Shown here: positions 13,660 to 27,500 of the stretch, in pieces
How positions within the stretch are numbered: the first letter of the stretch is position 1
Layout: every line of letters starts with the position of its first letter
Program-made: the position numbers and the translations under genes
Assembly: GCA_013365325.1 (NCBI GenBank)
Contig: JABVXV010000012.1
Coordinates: 1 to 64,000, forward strand
Direction: 5' to 3'
Origin: Dipetalonema caudispina
Taxonomy: Eukaryota > Nematoda > Chromadorea > Rhabditida > Onchocercidae
Length of the DNA: 64,000 nucleotides
Notes under the pieces: generated by a model
Seen by the model: the letters and a program-made list of their open reading frames with translations, nothing else
Database searches by the model: none
Told to the model about the DNA's origin: nothing

Positions 13660-14621
13660 ATATCAGGTAGAGAACTGTTACTGCTTGGAGCTTCATTAAA
13701 AAATGATTATCCAACATTTATTGGTATGCTGAAGGTTGCTGATAATGAAACTGTTCGAAATTTTTTTTTTTCACTTCTCTTTTAACCCATTTCAATTTAT
13801 TTTTTCATTGTCTGTTATTCTACTCATTTATCTCGTCATTTTGTTATCAATAAAAAGAAAGAAAAAAACAGCAGCAGTGCAGCTGCTTTAATCAAAAGTG
13901 TTATATGGCACCAACTAATTCAGAAAATAATGATTGAAAGTATAGCATTCATTCATAATGCCAAATTGAAAAAAAACTTTCACAAAGTTCCAATGAGAAA
14001 TATCCTTCATGTTCTATCTGTGTCAGTTACATTTTACAATGCAGTAAGTAAATGAAATAAGTGGGAAAGAGGAGCAGATGAGTTTTCAGCACTACGGATA
14101 TTGCGATACAAAGTGTAGTGGTAAAAGCTGGAATAGTATAAATAAGAATTATTCATAAATTCTTTGAGTAAAGACGATACATTTTCTGACGAAGTTTTTC
14201 TTGTTCCAGAAAATTACTTGTATTTTACAAAGGCTAGCATAATGAAAAAAACAAATGAATATGAGAAGGCAAATCTACAAGTGAGCAATTATCTTGAGAT
14301 TTGGAATTAACGATGTCAGACGAAGATCATAATAAATTGCAATTATTTGTACTTTTCCTGCTTTTTCCCTTTCAGTTTAATTTTTGACAATGGAGAACAT
14401 AAAACGGAGCGGTTGTTTCAATAATGCGCAGTTATTTTGTTTGCAGTATTCTGTTGATCTCATTTTCAACACAGAAGCATTGTTGAAGAAGTCCGTTGCA
14501 TTATGTTAGTATTTGTAATTTTTTCTACTCCATTCTTTTTTTCTTTGTGTATTTATTGCACAATTTCTTTACATATCTTCGAAATGATAATAACAATTTC
14601 TTTGCAGCGGAGGCAGTATAG
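13660..14621 (+). CDS. Unidentified multi-exon gene, 3' portion (5' end unresolved)
   Basis: Six exon candidates chain with consistent phase: 13660-13723, 13883-14043, 14090-14120, 14210-14280, 14447-14504, 14608-14621 (133 codons including TAG). Acceptors are mostly good (GTGCAG, TTTTCAG, GTTCCAG, TTTGCAG, TTTGCAG) and donors include GTATGC, GTAAGT, GTGAGC and GTTAGT. Translation features: GRELLLLGASLKNDYPTFI, then AALIKSVIWHQLIQKIMIES, a helix-like stretch ending FHKVPMRNILHVLSVSV, then HYGYCDTKCS, ENYLYFTKASIMKKTNEYE and NTEALLKKSVALSEAV. No signal peptide or family motif is visible in this part. The first exon border is doubtful because an alternative nine-codon exon (13640-13666) is also possible. 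I do not recognise the product; it looks alpha-helical and probably fast-evolving. Confidence 0.42.
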
Positions 14622-14889
14622 TGATAACGATGGTAACACTGGGGAAATGAGTGAGCTTGAAAAATGTTGATGCTATCAGAAGGGTGTGAAATATTTTTTT
14701 ATCGTGCCAAAAAAAAAGGAAAAAAAAAGAAAAAACAGCTGCTAGATGAACCTGAAGAATTTCAATACTTTAACAAGTAGTTTTTTTTTTCTTTTTTTTT
14801 TTTATTGGCAATATCTTTCTAAGCCAGAAATATTCGAGAAAGCCGGCGAGCTTTTTTTTTCTTTATTTTCAGTATTCGTGTTGCATTAA

Positions 14890-15342
14890 TTAATTTCTGG
14901 GATATTTGACAAGGTAGACGAATGTGATTGGAAGAAGCGAAAGTAAATAATGCATTCCTGCGCAGTTGCTTTCCTTCCTTTTTTTTAAATAGGTTTTTGC
15001 AATTAAAAATATTGAAATGAAAGTAAAGATTAAAAAAAAATAGTTTTGTTGAGTTTTAATCTGCATTAATTCAAGGACAGATAAAAATTCTGATTCTTTA
15101 TTTTCCTTGTTATTTTTCATATTTTCGGATAACGATATAGTATTGTTCCACGGTTTTTTATATGTAATACACACATTAAATGTTATGTTGTAGTTCTTTA
15201 TTTGAGAAAATAGATCAAATTTTTCAAAAATTTTTTTCATCAAGGAGAATTTTGATGTCATTTTTTCAAATTGATAAGCTACTTTGAACCACAGTTTTCT
15301 GCTATTTAATGTCTTTTCGATGCAATGTTCGTAATATTTCTG
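14890..15342 (-). CDS. Long unassigned open exon, possible membrane-anchored protein C-terminus
   Basis: After a TTTTACAG acceptor (ending at 15343 on this strand) the frame is open for about 150 codons to a TAA at 14890-14892, one of the longest open stretches in the window. There is no ATG at its head, so it should be an internal/last exon rather than a single-exon gene. The N-terminal half is charged (YYEHCIEKTLNSRKLWFKVA, then FEKMTSKFSLMKKIFEKFD). The C-terminal third has two hydrophobic segments (FLIFTFISIFLIA and LLSLLPITFVYLV) that could span a membrane. It lies tail-to-tail with the + strand fragment ending at 14621. No family is recognised. AT-rich lysine/phenylalanine codons make chance openness possible. 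Confidence 0.3.
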   Translation of the reverse strand, partial: QKYYEHCIEKTLNSRKLWFKVAYQFEKMTSKFSLMKKIFEKFDLFSQIKNYNITFNVCITYKKPWNNTISLSENMKNNKENKESEFLSVLELMQIKTQQNYFFLIFTFISIFLIAKTYLKKRKESNCAGMHYLLSLLPITFVYLVKYPRN

Positions 15343-15363
15343 TAAAAGCACCTGTTTTTTCAA

Positions 15364-18300
15364 TACATTTTTGTAGTTTTAGGACGGATGAACAGCAATG
15401 TTGGAAATTAAAATTGAAAAAATGTGAAAGAGAGGGGATCCGTTAAATTGATCTTTGAAAATTTGTAACAATACTTCGTATATCAAGGTGCGGAATAAAG
15501 CATCAAAAATCCCATTAGTCAGATAAAAGGCTTTTCATAATAAACAGAAAACAAGTAATTATCTTTTAAATTAATTTGTATGAACTCAAATGTTTTTCTT
15601 ATTCAATTTTATTGCATGATTATTCATTAATTATAATTTCCTATCGCTATTCTTCACCTCTGTCATCTTAGAAACTATAACGAAACCCAAAAGAAATTTG
15701 TCAATCCTTCCTTTAAGGATATGCCAATCGTAAGATCAGAAATTCACATTATTGGATATCAAAGATGAACTTATATTTCTGTCAAAGAAAAATGAAAGGA
15801 AAAGCAAAAATGAGGAAAGAAAACTTAGACTTTTAATGCTGTTAATTTGACGATATAATAGTTGTTATAGCACAAAGAAAAAATTATCAGTGAATGCTTG
15901 AGTAAGCTATTTATCACTGCTACTTGTTTATCACAGTACGGTTTCTGTTTATTGCCATCTCCTTTATAGACTTTTTTACCTTAAGGAGCTAAAAGCTATT
16001 TAATTGCTTTTGTAGTTCATAAATTTCTCTTTTTTTTTTTTTTTTTTTTTGTTTGCAAAAATATATTCATTTCATAATAGTCAATTTGCAGTGTCTGGTT
16101 GGTACGAAAAGACTAATAGATGGAAATTATATAAAGAAAGTAAACTTAATGTTTGGTTTCTTTGCTTCATATTTTTGATTGCGTGCATAACTTTCATGTG
16201 AGAAAGAAATGAAATAATAAATTTCCACATAGGTCTGCTTAAAAATTATAGCAATTTTATAAATTTAAGTAATAAGCAGCAAAAAAAGGCTAATTTTCAT
16301 ATACGTCTTCACTTGTAGGCAGGTTAAATCCCTATTTTTTACTGCGTTTAAAGCTTATAGAAAATTCTATAAATCTCATATAACATTAGGTTTTGATGGA
16401 AGACTTCATCTTTTAAACTTAGTTGAAGAGTGCAGTTCACAGATCAACAATAAAAACCCAAAAATGAATTTGCGACATGCCACCTGCCAACTTTCCTCAA
16501 GTAGAACAAAACATTTTGTGATGTTCTTAAGTCTGTTTTGATTCTTCCACAACATTTAATTAACAAGATTGGAAATTGATAATACTTACGAATTCTTTAT
16601 TACCTTTCAATACTACATAACAAATTCTGTGAGAGAAAAAGAAAACACGGGCAGTTCTCCAACTGTTAAATATTAAAGAAATATCATAGTATTAAATATA
16701 TTTTGTCCACTTCCTTGAATGGTACCTTAAATCGCTATCAATTATTTCACAGTCTACTTATTTGAATTTGTTTCCAAGAGTAGAGCTTGTTGTCGAGAGT
16801 GATAGTTTGCCGGTTACGAGTATTATTTTATGATCTACTATCGCTAAGAAATAATTTTTTTCCCTATCAGAGATCTTAATTCCATTTACATGCAAAATAA
16901 GTTAGCTTGATTTCTCAGTTTCGTTTTTTCCACCACCTACTTACCTTTTTTAATAAATTGATAGCTTATTCTAATTTTTTACTCAAGCAAAAGACTGTAG
17001 CCTGTCGTATCTCTCATGCTGCTATCAACTAGGTTTTGTACGGTATCTGGGCCTTTATTTTTCTTAAATCTATAATTCATGTTGCTAAAGTTTTATTAAC
17101 CAATATATGTAAAAGAGGAAACTTGTATCAAACACAAATTAAGAACATGATAATAGTCCAACATAACATAAATTTGCTCTTGGGGAAATTTACCAAGCTC
17201 ATACTTACTTTTTGAATCCTTGAAAAACAGCAGCCTCGTTTGATTCTCTTTGTTAAGTCCATAAGAGCGGTTTTAAGATCAAATTAAATCTAAGATGGAA
17301 GATATGGTGACATATCGAAATATTGTTATTACAAACCACTAAGGCTCAACTAGTCTTCAATTATAATTATAGTTTCATCAACAAAAAATTGGTTAATTTT
17401 TTCTGACTTACTTTTTTTGCAAAATATTCAGGAAGTTCGTCATTATTTGTATATTGTCATGATAAATTAATACGATATGATCCATCAGTCCATTTAAGGG
17501 AGTTACGGGATAACAAACTGTTTAGAAAGTCCTAAAAAGTGGCCAGAATACAAGCTTCGAAATTATTTGGAGCGCACATAACCTGACCAATCGGAAGAAT
17601 TCAGAATTTTTGGATAAATCTAAATGGCTTTCTTTAACTATTGAGAAACGAAGCATCTTTATTATACGTCCAAATGCAATGTGTGGATATTTAAAAAACT
17701 TTAGAAATATTACAGATGAGCAATAAAGAAGATATCATGAAAATCAAGTTCTGATAAATATTTTTATACTAACTGGACAGGTGTGAATGTGTGAATAAAA
17801 ACATTTTAACACGTAAGCTCATGATTGGTAAAACTGATCCAGGACTCGTGATCTGTTGTTGAAAGTAAAAAAGTATAAGATCTTTGGAAGCATGCAATTA
17901 GATATCTGATCTAGGTTTTCAAAATTAGACCTCCTTATTGGTACATTGCAAGTAAAGAGAATCCGAATTTCATCGCAATTCACAAAAAAAGAAGTACAAC
18001 TTCTAGTTTCTATATGCTTTTATCCTTATTGTACACACTTTTCGGGAATATATGATCAGACTAGGTTTTGTAACACTATCAACAAGCTTTCTATAAAGTG
18101 ATGTTAACTATATGATGAAAGGATAATAGAGATGGGTGGTAATATAAGCTGCAAGATGAAGATACCATTTTCATCATAGAATGGGAAAAATTTTTGTTTC
18201 ATCATCTTCATCTTTTCAAAATGATTTCTACGATAGACTTGTTATTCATTTGATTATCATTTTATCATGTTAAGTATATCCACCAGAGTGAACAACACTT

Positions 18301-18608
18301 CACTATATAGGAAGAAATAGAAATAATGAAAATTAGAATGTTGATTTGAATGATATGAAATGAATATAGCAGATAGAATTCTAAAGGTTAGGTATTGAAA
18401 TCAACTGACAGATTATGAGGTTAGGAATAGATCGGATATTTCTTCACGTAATGATGTTTAAGAGGAAAAATAAGCTGGAAAATGAAATAATTTCAAAATT
18501 CTTGGTGAAAATTAATATGAACCTGCCCTAAACTGATTTTGTCCTAAATCCTATTTTTGTTACAACAACACATGACGCTTTGAAGCTGAGTTTTAGATTT
18601 CAGAAGTA

Positions 18609-18643
<35 letters not shown>

Positions 18644-18670
18644 AATGAAAAAGTAAAAAACTTCTCTCAC
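15364..18670. other. AT-rich region without supported genes
   Basis: No open frame over about 60 codons and no convincing exon chain on either strand. Includes a poly-T tract at about 16027-16050. It may be intergenic or large introns of the minus-strand exon candidates around it. Confidence 0.45.
18610..18641. repeat. Poly-A tract
   Basis: Roughly 32 consecutive As, just beyond the 3' end of the minus-strand exon candidate at 18671-18771. Confidence 0.95.
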
Positions 18671-18771
18671 ATTCTCGTTGCCGACTTTAACATACTTTTT
18701 GACAGATTTTGCTAGTTCCGACAAGTTTTGTTGCTTTAATTCTTTCCTTCCATGTTTCCATGCATATTTGC
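18671..18771 (-). CDS. Orphan internal exon candidate (lysine-rich helix)
   Basis: A strong acceptor (GTTGTTTCAG) is followed by an open stretch reading KYAWKHGRKELKQQNLSELA, then KSVKKYVKVGNEN, to a GTGAGA donor. The translation is charged and helix-like, unlike neighbouring noncoding frames. No flanking exons could be chained to it, so it is an isolated candidate of unknown function. Confidence 0.3.
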
Positions 18772-19246
18772 CTGAAACAACAACAGCATCGATAAGTAAG
18801 TGGTAGGAAATTAGATACAAATGTCTGCTTGTGATTGTATACAAATTGGAATTTACTACTGCATTAAATTCTTCAAAATGCTGCGATCTTTCTTTTTAGG
18901 AAGAAATCGGTAATTTTTTTTTTTTTTTATTCCTTTATACTGTGTAGATGGGATAATAAAATTGCTTCCAAACTTCTCAAAATGTGAGTTCCCTCTTCCA
19001 ACACACCAAACAATTTAATGGATTTGATAAATTTTTGGTTTTATTGCAGTAGTCTTTCCGATGACAGGAAAGGAAGGAAAAACAATTTCGTATAAAATGA
19101 AAAGTTTAAAGAATAATTTTGAAGTGAATAAGAGATATCAATGACATTATTCTCATTCAGATTTAAATATGGAAAGATTCACTTAAAATTCACACTAAAA
19201 TCATTCTCTAAAATTTTCATTCTAGTCAAGATCACTCGCTTTCTCT

Positions 19247-19323
19247 CTATTCCCTTTTCGCAATTGCTTTCGGAATGAGGTATCGTAGATTATCACATTC
19301 CTCTTGCGTATCGATGATTGCCA
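19247..19323 (-). CDS. Orphan last-exon candidate
   Basis: Behind a CGCCAG acceptor the frame reads AIIDTQEECDNLRYLIPKAI then AKRE and a TAG. The acidic/hydrophobic spacing is protein-like and the local base composition is more balanced than the surroundings. I could not chain it to other exons; it might belong with the exon candidate at 18671-18771 or be a pseudogene fragment. Confidence 0.25.
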
Positions 19324-22300
19324 CTGGCGTTGCCACCGCACGTCAAATAACCCATTGAAATTTGGACGAATGCATTTTTTGAAACTTGCATAATTTTAGT
19401 GTCTTTCTTCAATAACTATAATGAGATTTATACCGACCATAATTTTTGATTACCTGAAAGCTAGGACGGCCCTGAAAATATTCGGTAAACTTATCTAATT
19501 TTTACTTAAAAACAAAAAAGTGTCTTAAATAACAGTCAGATGACCGATGAGAAGTTGTTATTAAGCATTATTAATTCAAGAGGAAGGAAACATTTCTTAA
19601 AAGCGTTGGAAACCATAATAGAGTCTGGAATTTTAACAGCCATAATAAGGATAACTGTTTGTCTTTAAGTATTCGAGAGATTTATGACGAAATTTTTCAG
19701 ATGATGGGTAACTGCTGACTGACTGTTGATACTAATTAGTTATTTGAACTAGGTCCCACTTTATTCAAACATGATTAATGGAATGTACAACGAAGAAACT
19801 TGAAACTTCAGTTTTTTTCCCTTCACGAATGAATTTCAATGTGTATACAATTTTTTTCGTTATTAGATGACTTCTAGAGTTGCTTGAAGTAACTTAACAA
19901 ACTCTTGCATTTGTCTTTGATTTTAAGTAGGGCCTAGAAAAATTTTCAATGAAGAATCCATTTACGCAAGTATTTATGTGAATCTCATTTATTGATAAGA
20001 TTTGCCAAATATATCATCTACGAATTGCATAATAAAAATCAACAAATCTCTATTAAACTCTTATCAGAAAACATAAACATGAATAACACATTCGGTATTA
20101 AAAAGTAAATCTAGAAGCACCATATCTGTGAAATTTTTATTGAAATTTAAAATTTCACCGTCCCTTACAGCTAAATTTTTCGTTGTTTACTAGTTTTAGT
20201 TGAAGGCAGTGAAAAGTACTACGAAGAAAGGTCATCAGAGGTTTAGTGATTATATTCCCTCACAATATTCTAGAAACCGAAACAATAAATCTCATTAGGA
20301 AAAAACTATAGTGGCACTCACTGAGGATAAGCTATACAGATATATCTTAAAATGATAGAATATAAGAATGAAAAAAAATATTCTCGTTAATTTCATTAAG
20401 AAAGTTCAGAGATACTCAACAAACAGATATTGAATTATACAATTGGCTAAGAAATTAAATTCTGAAAAATCAATTTATAAATTCAGCAATTAATTTTCCT
20501 GCCAGTTTGTTAGTTGATGATAAGCACTAATATGTTGTTCAGAGATTCAATCGTGTGAAACATGTGCAGTTCAGATTTTCTACCAAAAAGTAAAGACTTT
20601 TAGAAATAGTGGAGAGAAATTGTTTTCGTTTTGATTTTATTAAAATTGTTGGAGCAACAGAAATCGAGTCTACAGATTTCCTTCAAATTTCATAGGTGTA
20701 AATTCTTCAGACAAACTTATTTCACAAATAAGGAAAATAAATTTGTTATGAAAGCAATAGGCTCAAATTTTCTGGCAAATCACACTGCGCTTTATTCACT
20801 TTCAGAAAAGTATTAAATGCATTGACCGGTTAGTTTTTCCAAGTATTTGTATGGAAATAAATTTGTGATATCTTATGTTTGAACAAATTTTAATTTTACG
20901 ATTAAATAGGTGGTGTAATTAATTGGACAGTCTTAATAAATCATTACCACATATCAGAACTGTAGCCGTATCCATTAGAGTAAACGTAATTTTAAGATTA
21001 CGGGCGTTGTCGATAATCTAATTTTTAAAAAATTCTGTGTGAAACAAAAAAAAAAAAAAAAAAAAAAAAAAACGAAATGGAAGAGAAGGTGAGACGATTC
21101 GAACTGGCGTAAGCATGTTGATGATGGTCTCTTTGCTATTTCTGTATTTTTAAGATGTACGTTCAAAAGACAGGAAATAACTTCTCAGTTCGTTTTGTGT
21201 GCGTTCGACATTTCTTTTTCACAAAATTCCTTCCATTTTGAGTGCTTTGTTAAATTTTTAGTAATTCAACGCAATGCATTGAAAAACTGGCAATTATTTT
21301 ATAATGAAAAGGATTTCATTTTATTACTTATATTCATTTAGATCTATTTTGTTTATTCCACACTATCACTTCTTGCAACTTATTTCAGCTCAATTAACAT
21401 TCATGATTAACATGCGATCTCTGATATAGTGATGAATCACATTTTGCTGATAATTTTAATCACTTGCTACTGCAAACAGTTTAAAGTTGTTAAATAACAT
21501 ATCATCCTCACAGAAATTTATTACTGTCAAAAATAGTTTATCTATCTTGAAAGCTGGAGATATGAGAAGTTAATAGAGTTAAGAGTTTTTTAATTCTACC
21601 AGCACGGACAATTGTTCCTTTTTTTCCTACGCAGTTTCACTTACGCGCTTTAACACTTTAATGAAATTGAAAATGAACAAAGATCTTTCTTTTTTTCTTC
21701 CGCTAATAAATCAAAAAATGTTTATTCGCTGAAAATTCTCTCTCCTAGTATTCGACTTTTTCTCTCTTCCTCTGAAATCTGTTTTATAGATAATTTCTAC
21801 GAAAATTGGCCTCCGTGTTCAAAAGCTTCAAATTACAAATTTGGGTTAAAGGATCCCCTTTATATTATTTTATCCTTGAATTCGCTAGCATTTCTACTAT
21901 GTCATTCATACTCACTTTTATTATCACTACAACTGATATCACAAGTAGTCAAATTGTCGTTGTTAATACAACAACAGTAATATATCAAATTTAGCATTAA
22001 TTTTATCTTTGAAAAACTTGTCATTTTCAAACTAGTGCAAAACATTTATAGCAAAATGATAGGAACAATAGCTTCATTGATAGAAACTTATGATAACCGA
22101 TATTCAGATATTTCGCACATTTTATTGTACATTTCTTTCCGAGGTTTACGAATAAGCTACAAAGTGATAGCTCTAAAATAGTAAGAAAAAATAGTACTTA
22201 TTAATTTTAATATAAATATAAATAATATCTATCTTACAAATCGCAATGTTATTTATCTCTAGTAGTATTTACATAAATGTCAGTTAATTTAACATCGCTT

Positions 22301-22431
22301 TCCTGAGAGTTTTGCTTTAGCAAAGGCCACTATACTCTATTTGAACAATGACTCTAAATGTTGAATAACATAATAATCCTCTAATTAATTAAAATAATCC
22401 TTAACAACGCATCCAGAATGTAAATTATTTT
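19324..22431. other. AT-rich region without supported genes
   Basis: Only short, unlinked open stretches are visible (for example about 20700-20815 on + and 21075-21160 on minus). Includes a poly-A tract at 21046-21072. Nothing here can be assigned. Confidence 0.45.
21046..21072. repeat. Poly-A tract
   Basis: About 27 consecutive As in unassigned AT-rich sequence. Confidence 0.95.
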
Positions 22432-22611
22432 TCAAAAAAAAGTCGGTTTCAGTTTATTCTTTCTTAATGACTCCTTATAAAAAACACATTCGGTGTAATC
22501 ATTGTTTTCGATCAGAACATGTGAATTTGTAGCTACATCTTGAATTTTTGCCCTTTCTTTAGGACGTAAATTTGAATAAATTTCGAAAGTGGATGAGTCC
22601 ATTTCATCCAT
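22432..22611 (-). CDS. Small hypothetical protein or last exon, 59 codons
   Basis: An ATG at 22611 opens 59 codons ending in TGA at 22432. The translation is polar and well mixed (MDEMDSSTFEIYSNLRPKER, then AKIQDVATNSHVLIENNDYT), unlike the Phe/Lys-biased chance frames nearby. An acceptor-like sequence (CACAAAAG) lies two bases before the ATG, so it may be an internal or last exon. No domain or signal peptide is visible, and no family is recognised. Confidence 0.33.
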   Translation of the reverse strand: MDEMDSSTFEIYSNLRPKERAKIQDVATNSHVLIENNDYTECVFYKESLRKNKLKPTFF

Positions 22612-24586
<1,975 letters not shown>

Positions 24587-27500
24587 ATGTTCACTGAGTT
24601 CTTCCACAATTTAACATTGTTAAAATGCCTCTCCATTAGTGCTTTCATTACTACCGTATCACTTTTCTTCTGTGGAATGTGAGTTTGTTTTTCAACTTTA
24701 TATCCCAGAGAAATTCCTTCCCTGCAATGCCATACGTTGGCTAATTACAATCTATCCTTATATTGTCAAGAATTTGTTGAATTTTAGCCCAATTTGTATA
24801 AATATTTGGAAAAGACGAAGTACAAAAGATATCAGTGCAGTGCCGTTCCTAATGGGTGTTCTCGGGTGAGCTATTTTTTTCTCCCTTCACTCATTAATGA
24901 ATTTTTAAAGAATACTTTTTATTCCTTTTCAAAAATTCATTTTTTCACTTTTCATTTACCGAAAGTCAAATTTAGCATTTTAGAGCGGTATATTGGTTGC
25001 GTTACGGTTTAATGAAAATGGATTACACAATGATCGCAGTGAATGTTTTTGCAGCTACACTTATGGGCTTATATCTTATATTTTACTATTTTATGACTAA
25101 GAAAAAGGTAATGGTTTCATGAAATCATAATAAATTTTTAAAGCAGCTAAAAAATAACTGAAATATTGATGCACTCTGCATTGACCAGCATCTGAAATAA
25201 CATTTGACCCGTATCATATCAGGAAGCATTTCACTTTTCCCATTTTTTACAAGGTACTTCTATTGTGCAGTTATGGATCTCGATTGAAATTTGTGCCGTG
25301 ATATTTCTCATATCACTGATGCTCCTTTTGGTCCAAATATACGGGCATGATATTTTTCATCCGCTCGGCTTTACATGCATGACTTTTAACATTTTAAACT
25401 TTGGTGCACCGTTAGCCGGTCTTGTAAGTTCTTATACTCACTTTTGAATTTCTTTCATCAAAATGCTAATGCATCGCTTAATTTCTATCATTTTTTAAAT
25501 CAAAATTCTAACACTTAGAAAGTGGTATTACGGCAACGCACTTGTGAAACATTACCATTGCCAATGTGTGTAGCCAATCTTCTTGTTTCGAGTCAATGGG
25601 CCTTATATGGTGTATTGGTATCTGATATTTACATTATTGTTAGTTTCTTTGAATTTTTTCTTTTTTTTTTTGGAATTTCACAACTAAATTCAAAAGATGT
25701 ACTCAAAAAATGCCATAAAATTGATATTGTTCTAAAAAAACATTATTTGAAAAAAAATATACGGACGAAATATCGTAAAACAGAACTGTTCATCAATTTC
25801 GGCGAAATCATCAAGCCTGGCAAATCGACTTATTACCAATTCCTGGTCAACATGAACAGTTCCAGAAAAAGTCGTAAAATCTTTTTCTCGTCAAATAGAT
25901 ACTTATTTTTTGGTTAGACACCGAATGCGATTGGGATGCTGTTGGCAATGATACAGATAGCATTGTTTCTAATATTCCCGATGAAGCAAGGACGCCTTTC
26001 ACCAATACAACGGTGTTTCAATCCTTCATGTTGTGCTGTTACAGCTTCTTCTTCCGCCTCTGATGAGAACGGTTTGCATTTCGAATCTACACTATTATAT
26101 TTTTAAGTATTGCATCCACTGTTGTAGATATTTATTATAAAGGGAAAGTATATTAAGGACATATCCGATATTTATGGCTGGGCTACATTTTTTAAACTTG
26201 TTGAGTTGACTCCTTTTTTTCTGAGCGTTTTGCATTCTCGTGGTATTTTCCAAACTCTTAATGTAGTCTAGCATTTTTTTACTTCTGTAATTTAATTTTG
26301 AGATTTAAAAAATTTTGGTGTATTCTACATTCCGTCTGATCAATATAGGATGCATTATTTTCTAACAATTTTGTTAAATTCATTTGAAATAAGGAAGAAA
26401 ATTAAGAGAGCTTCATATCAAAATATTCAAAAAGGTACTAGACTGTTTTTAGTTTTAAATTGCAGTTGCTTACATTTAGCTTCTCCTAAGACTACTGCAG
26501 AGTAAAAATTCGCAGTTGGTGGTGACTTCTATCTCATTCACAACTTTAGGTTTTTCACCCTTTATGTAAGATCGTAAATGATTTCTACCTGAAACTATGA
26601 GTTGAGCTTATATTTAGTAAAATGAAATTAACTGTTCCTTCTTTTTTTTTACAGTATATTTTGTCAACAGTTCAATTTCACATTTTACAAGTTCAAGTTC
26701 TTTGTTAACTGTATTTCATTTTTTCCAATGGGTTTAGGCTGGGAAAAGATAGGAAAACAAATAAGCATGATAAGCATTTTACTTCTTAGTGAACAAGCTG
26801 GGGTAATCAAGGGATTAAAAAGATTTATACGTGCTGAAATTGTGAAAATTTTTGGTGTGCAAATCAGATATTTCGTTAGATTTTTTCTACTAATTAAATT
26901 CTGATATCGAATTCATCATGGTTTTAAAAATTCCTCCCAAATTGTATATTAATGGGCACCAATGAAGTGATCTGCAAATACTTTTCCATGATCATAAATC
27001 TTCAGTCTTTGATGTAAAATTAGCTTCCTAATTTATGAAGTAACTTTCAAGCATTAAATTAAATGGTGCAAAATTTTCTTCACAAATAAATTGAAACTTT
27101 TCCATTTTGCTACCAATCAATGCAATTTTTGATTAAATCATACATAGGCAATAATAATGGCAAATTTATGAGATAGCTCTGATATTTTTTGCATAGAATT
27201 AATAAATCTGTAGAAAACTAAATTTTGCGGTATTTTTCCTTTTTTTTTTTTTTTTTTGTGTTGTTTGGTGTGCATTTTGAAATTGGTGTCGCGGTAAGCA
27301 AGTTTTTTTTGTTCATTTGTTTTTTAGAGAAATTGAAGGAGCCATATATACAGGAAAAGAACTCACTACTAAGCAGTAACAGAGAGTCTGTCCACGTCGC
27401 AGGTGATTTCTCTTTAACATCTTTCTACTCATTGTGCAAATAACATCTGCCATCTTTTTCATCTTAGTTATTATAAAATATCTACTATTACTTCGCTTAT

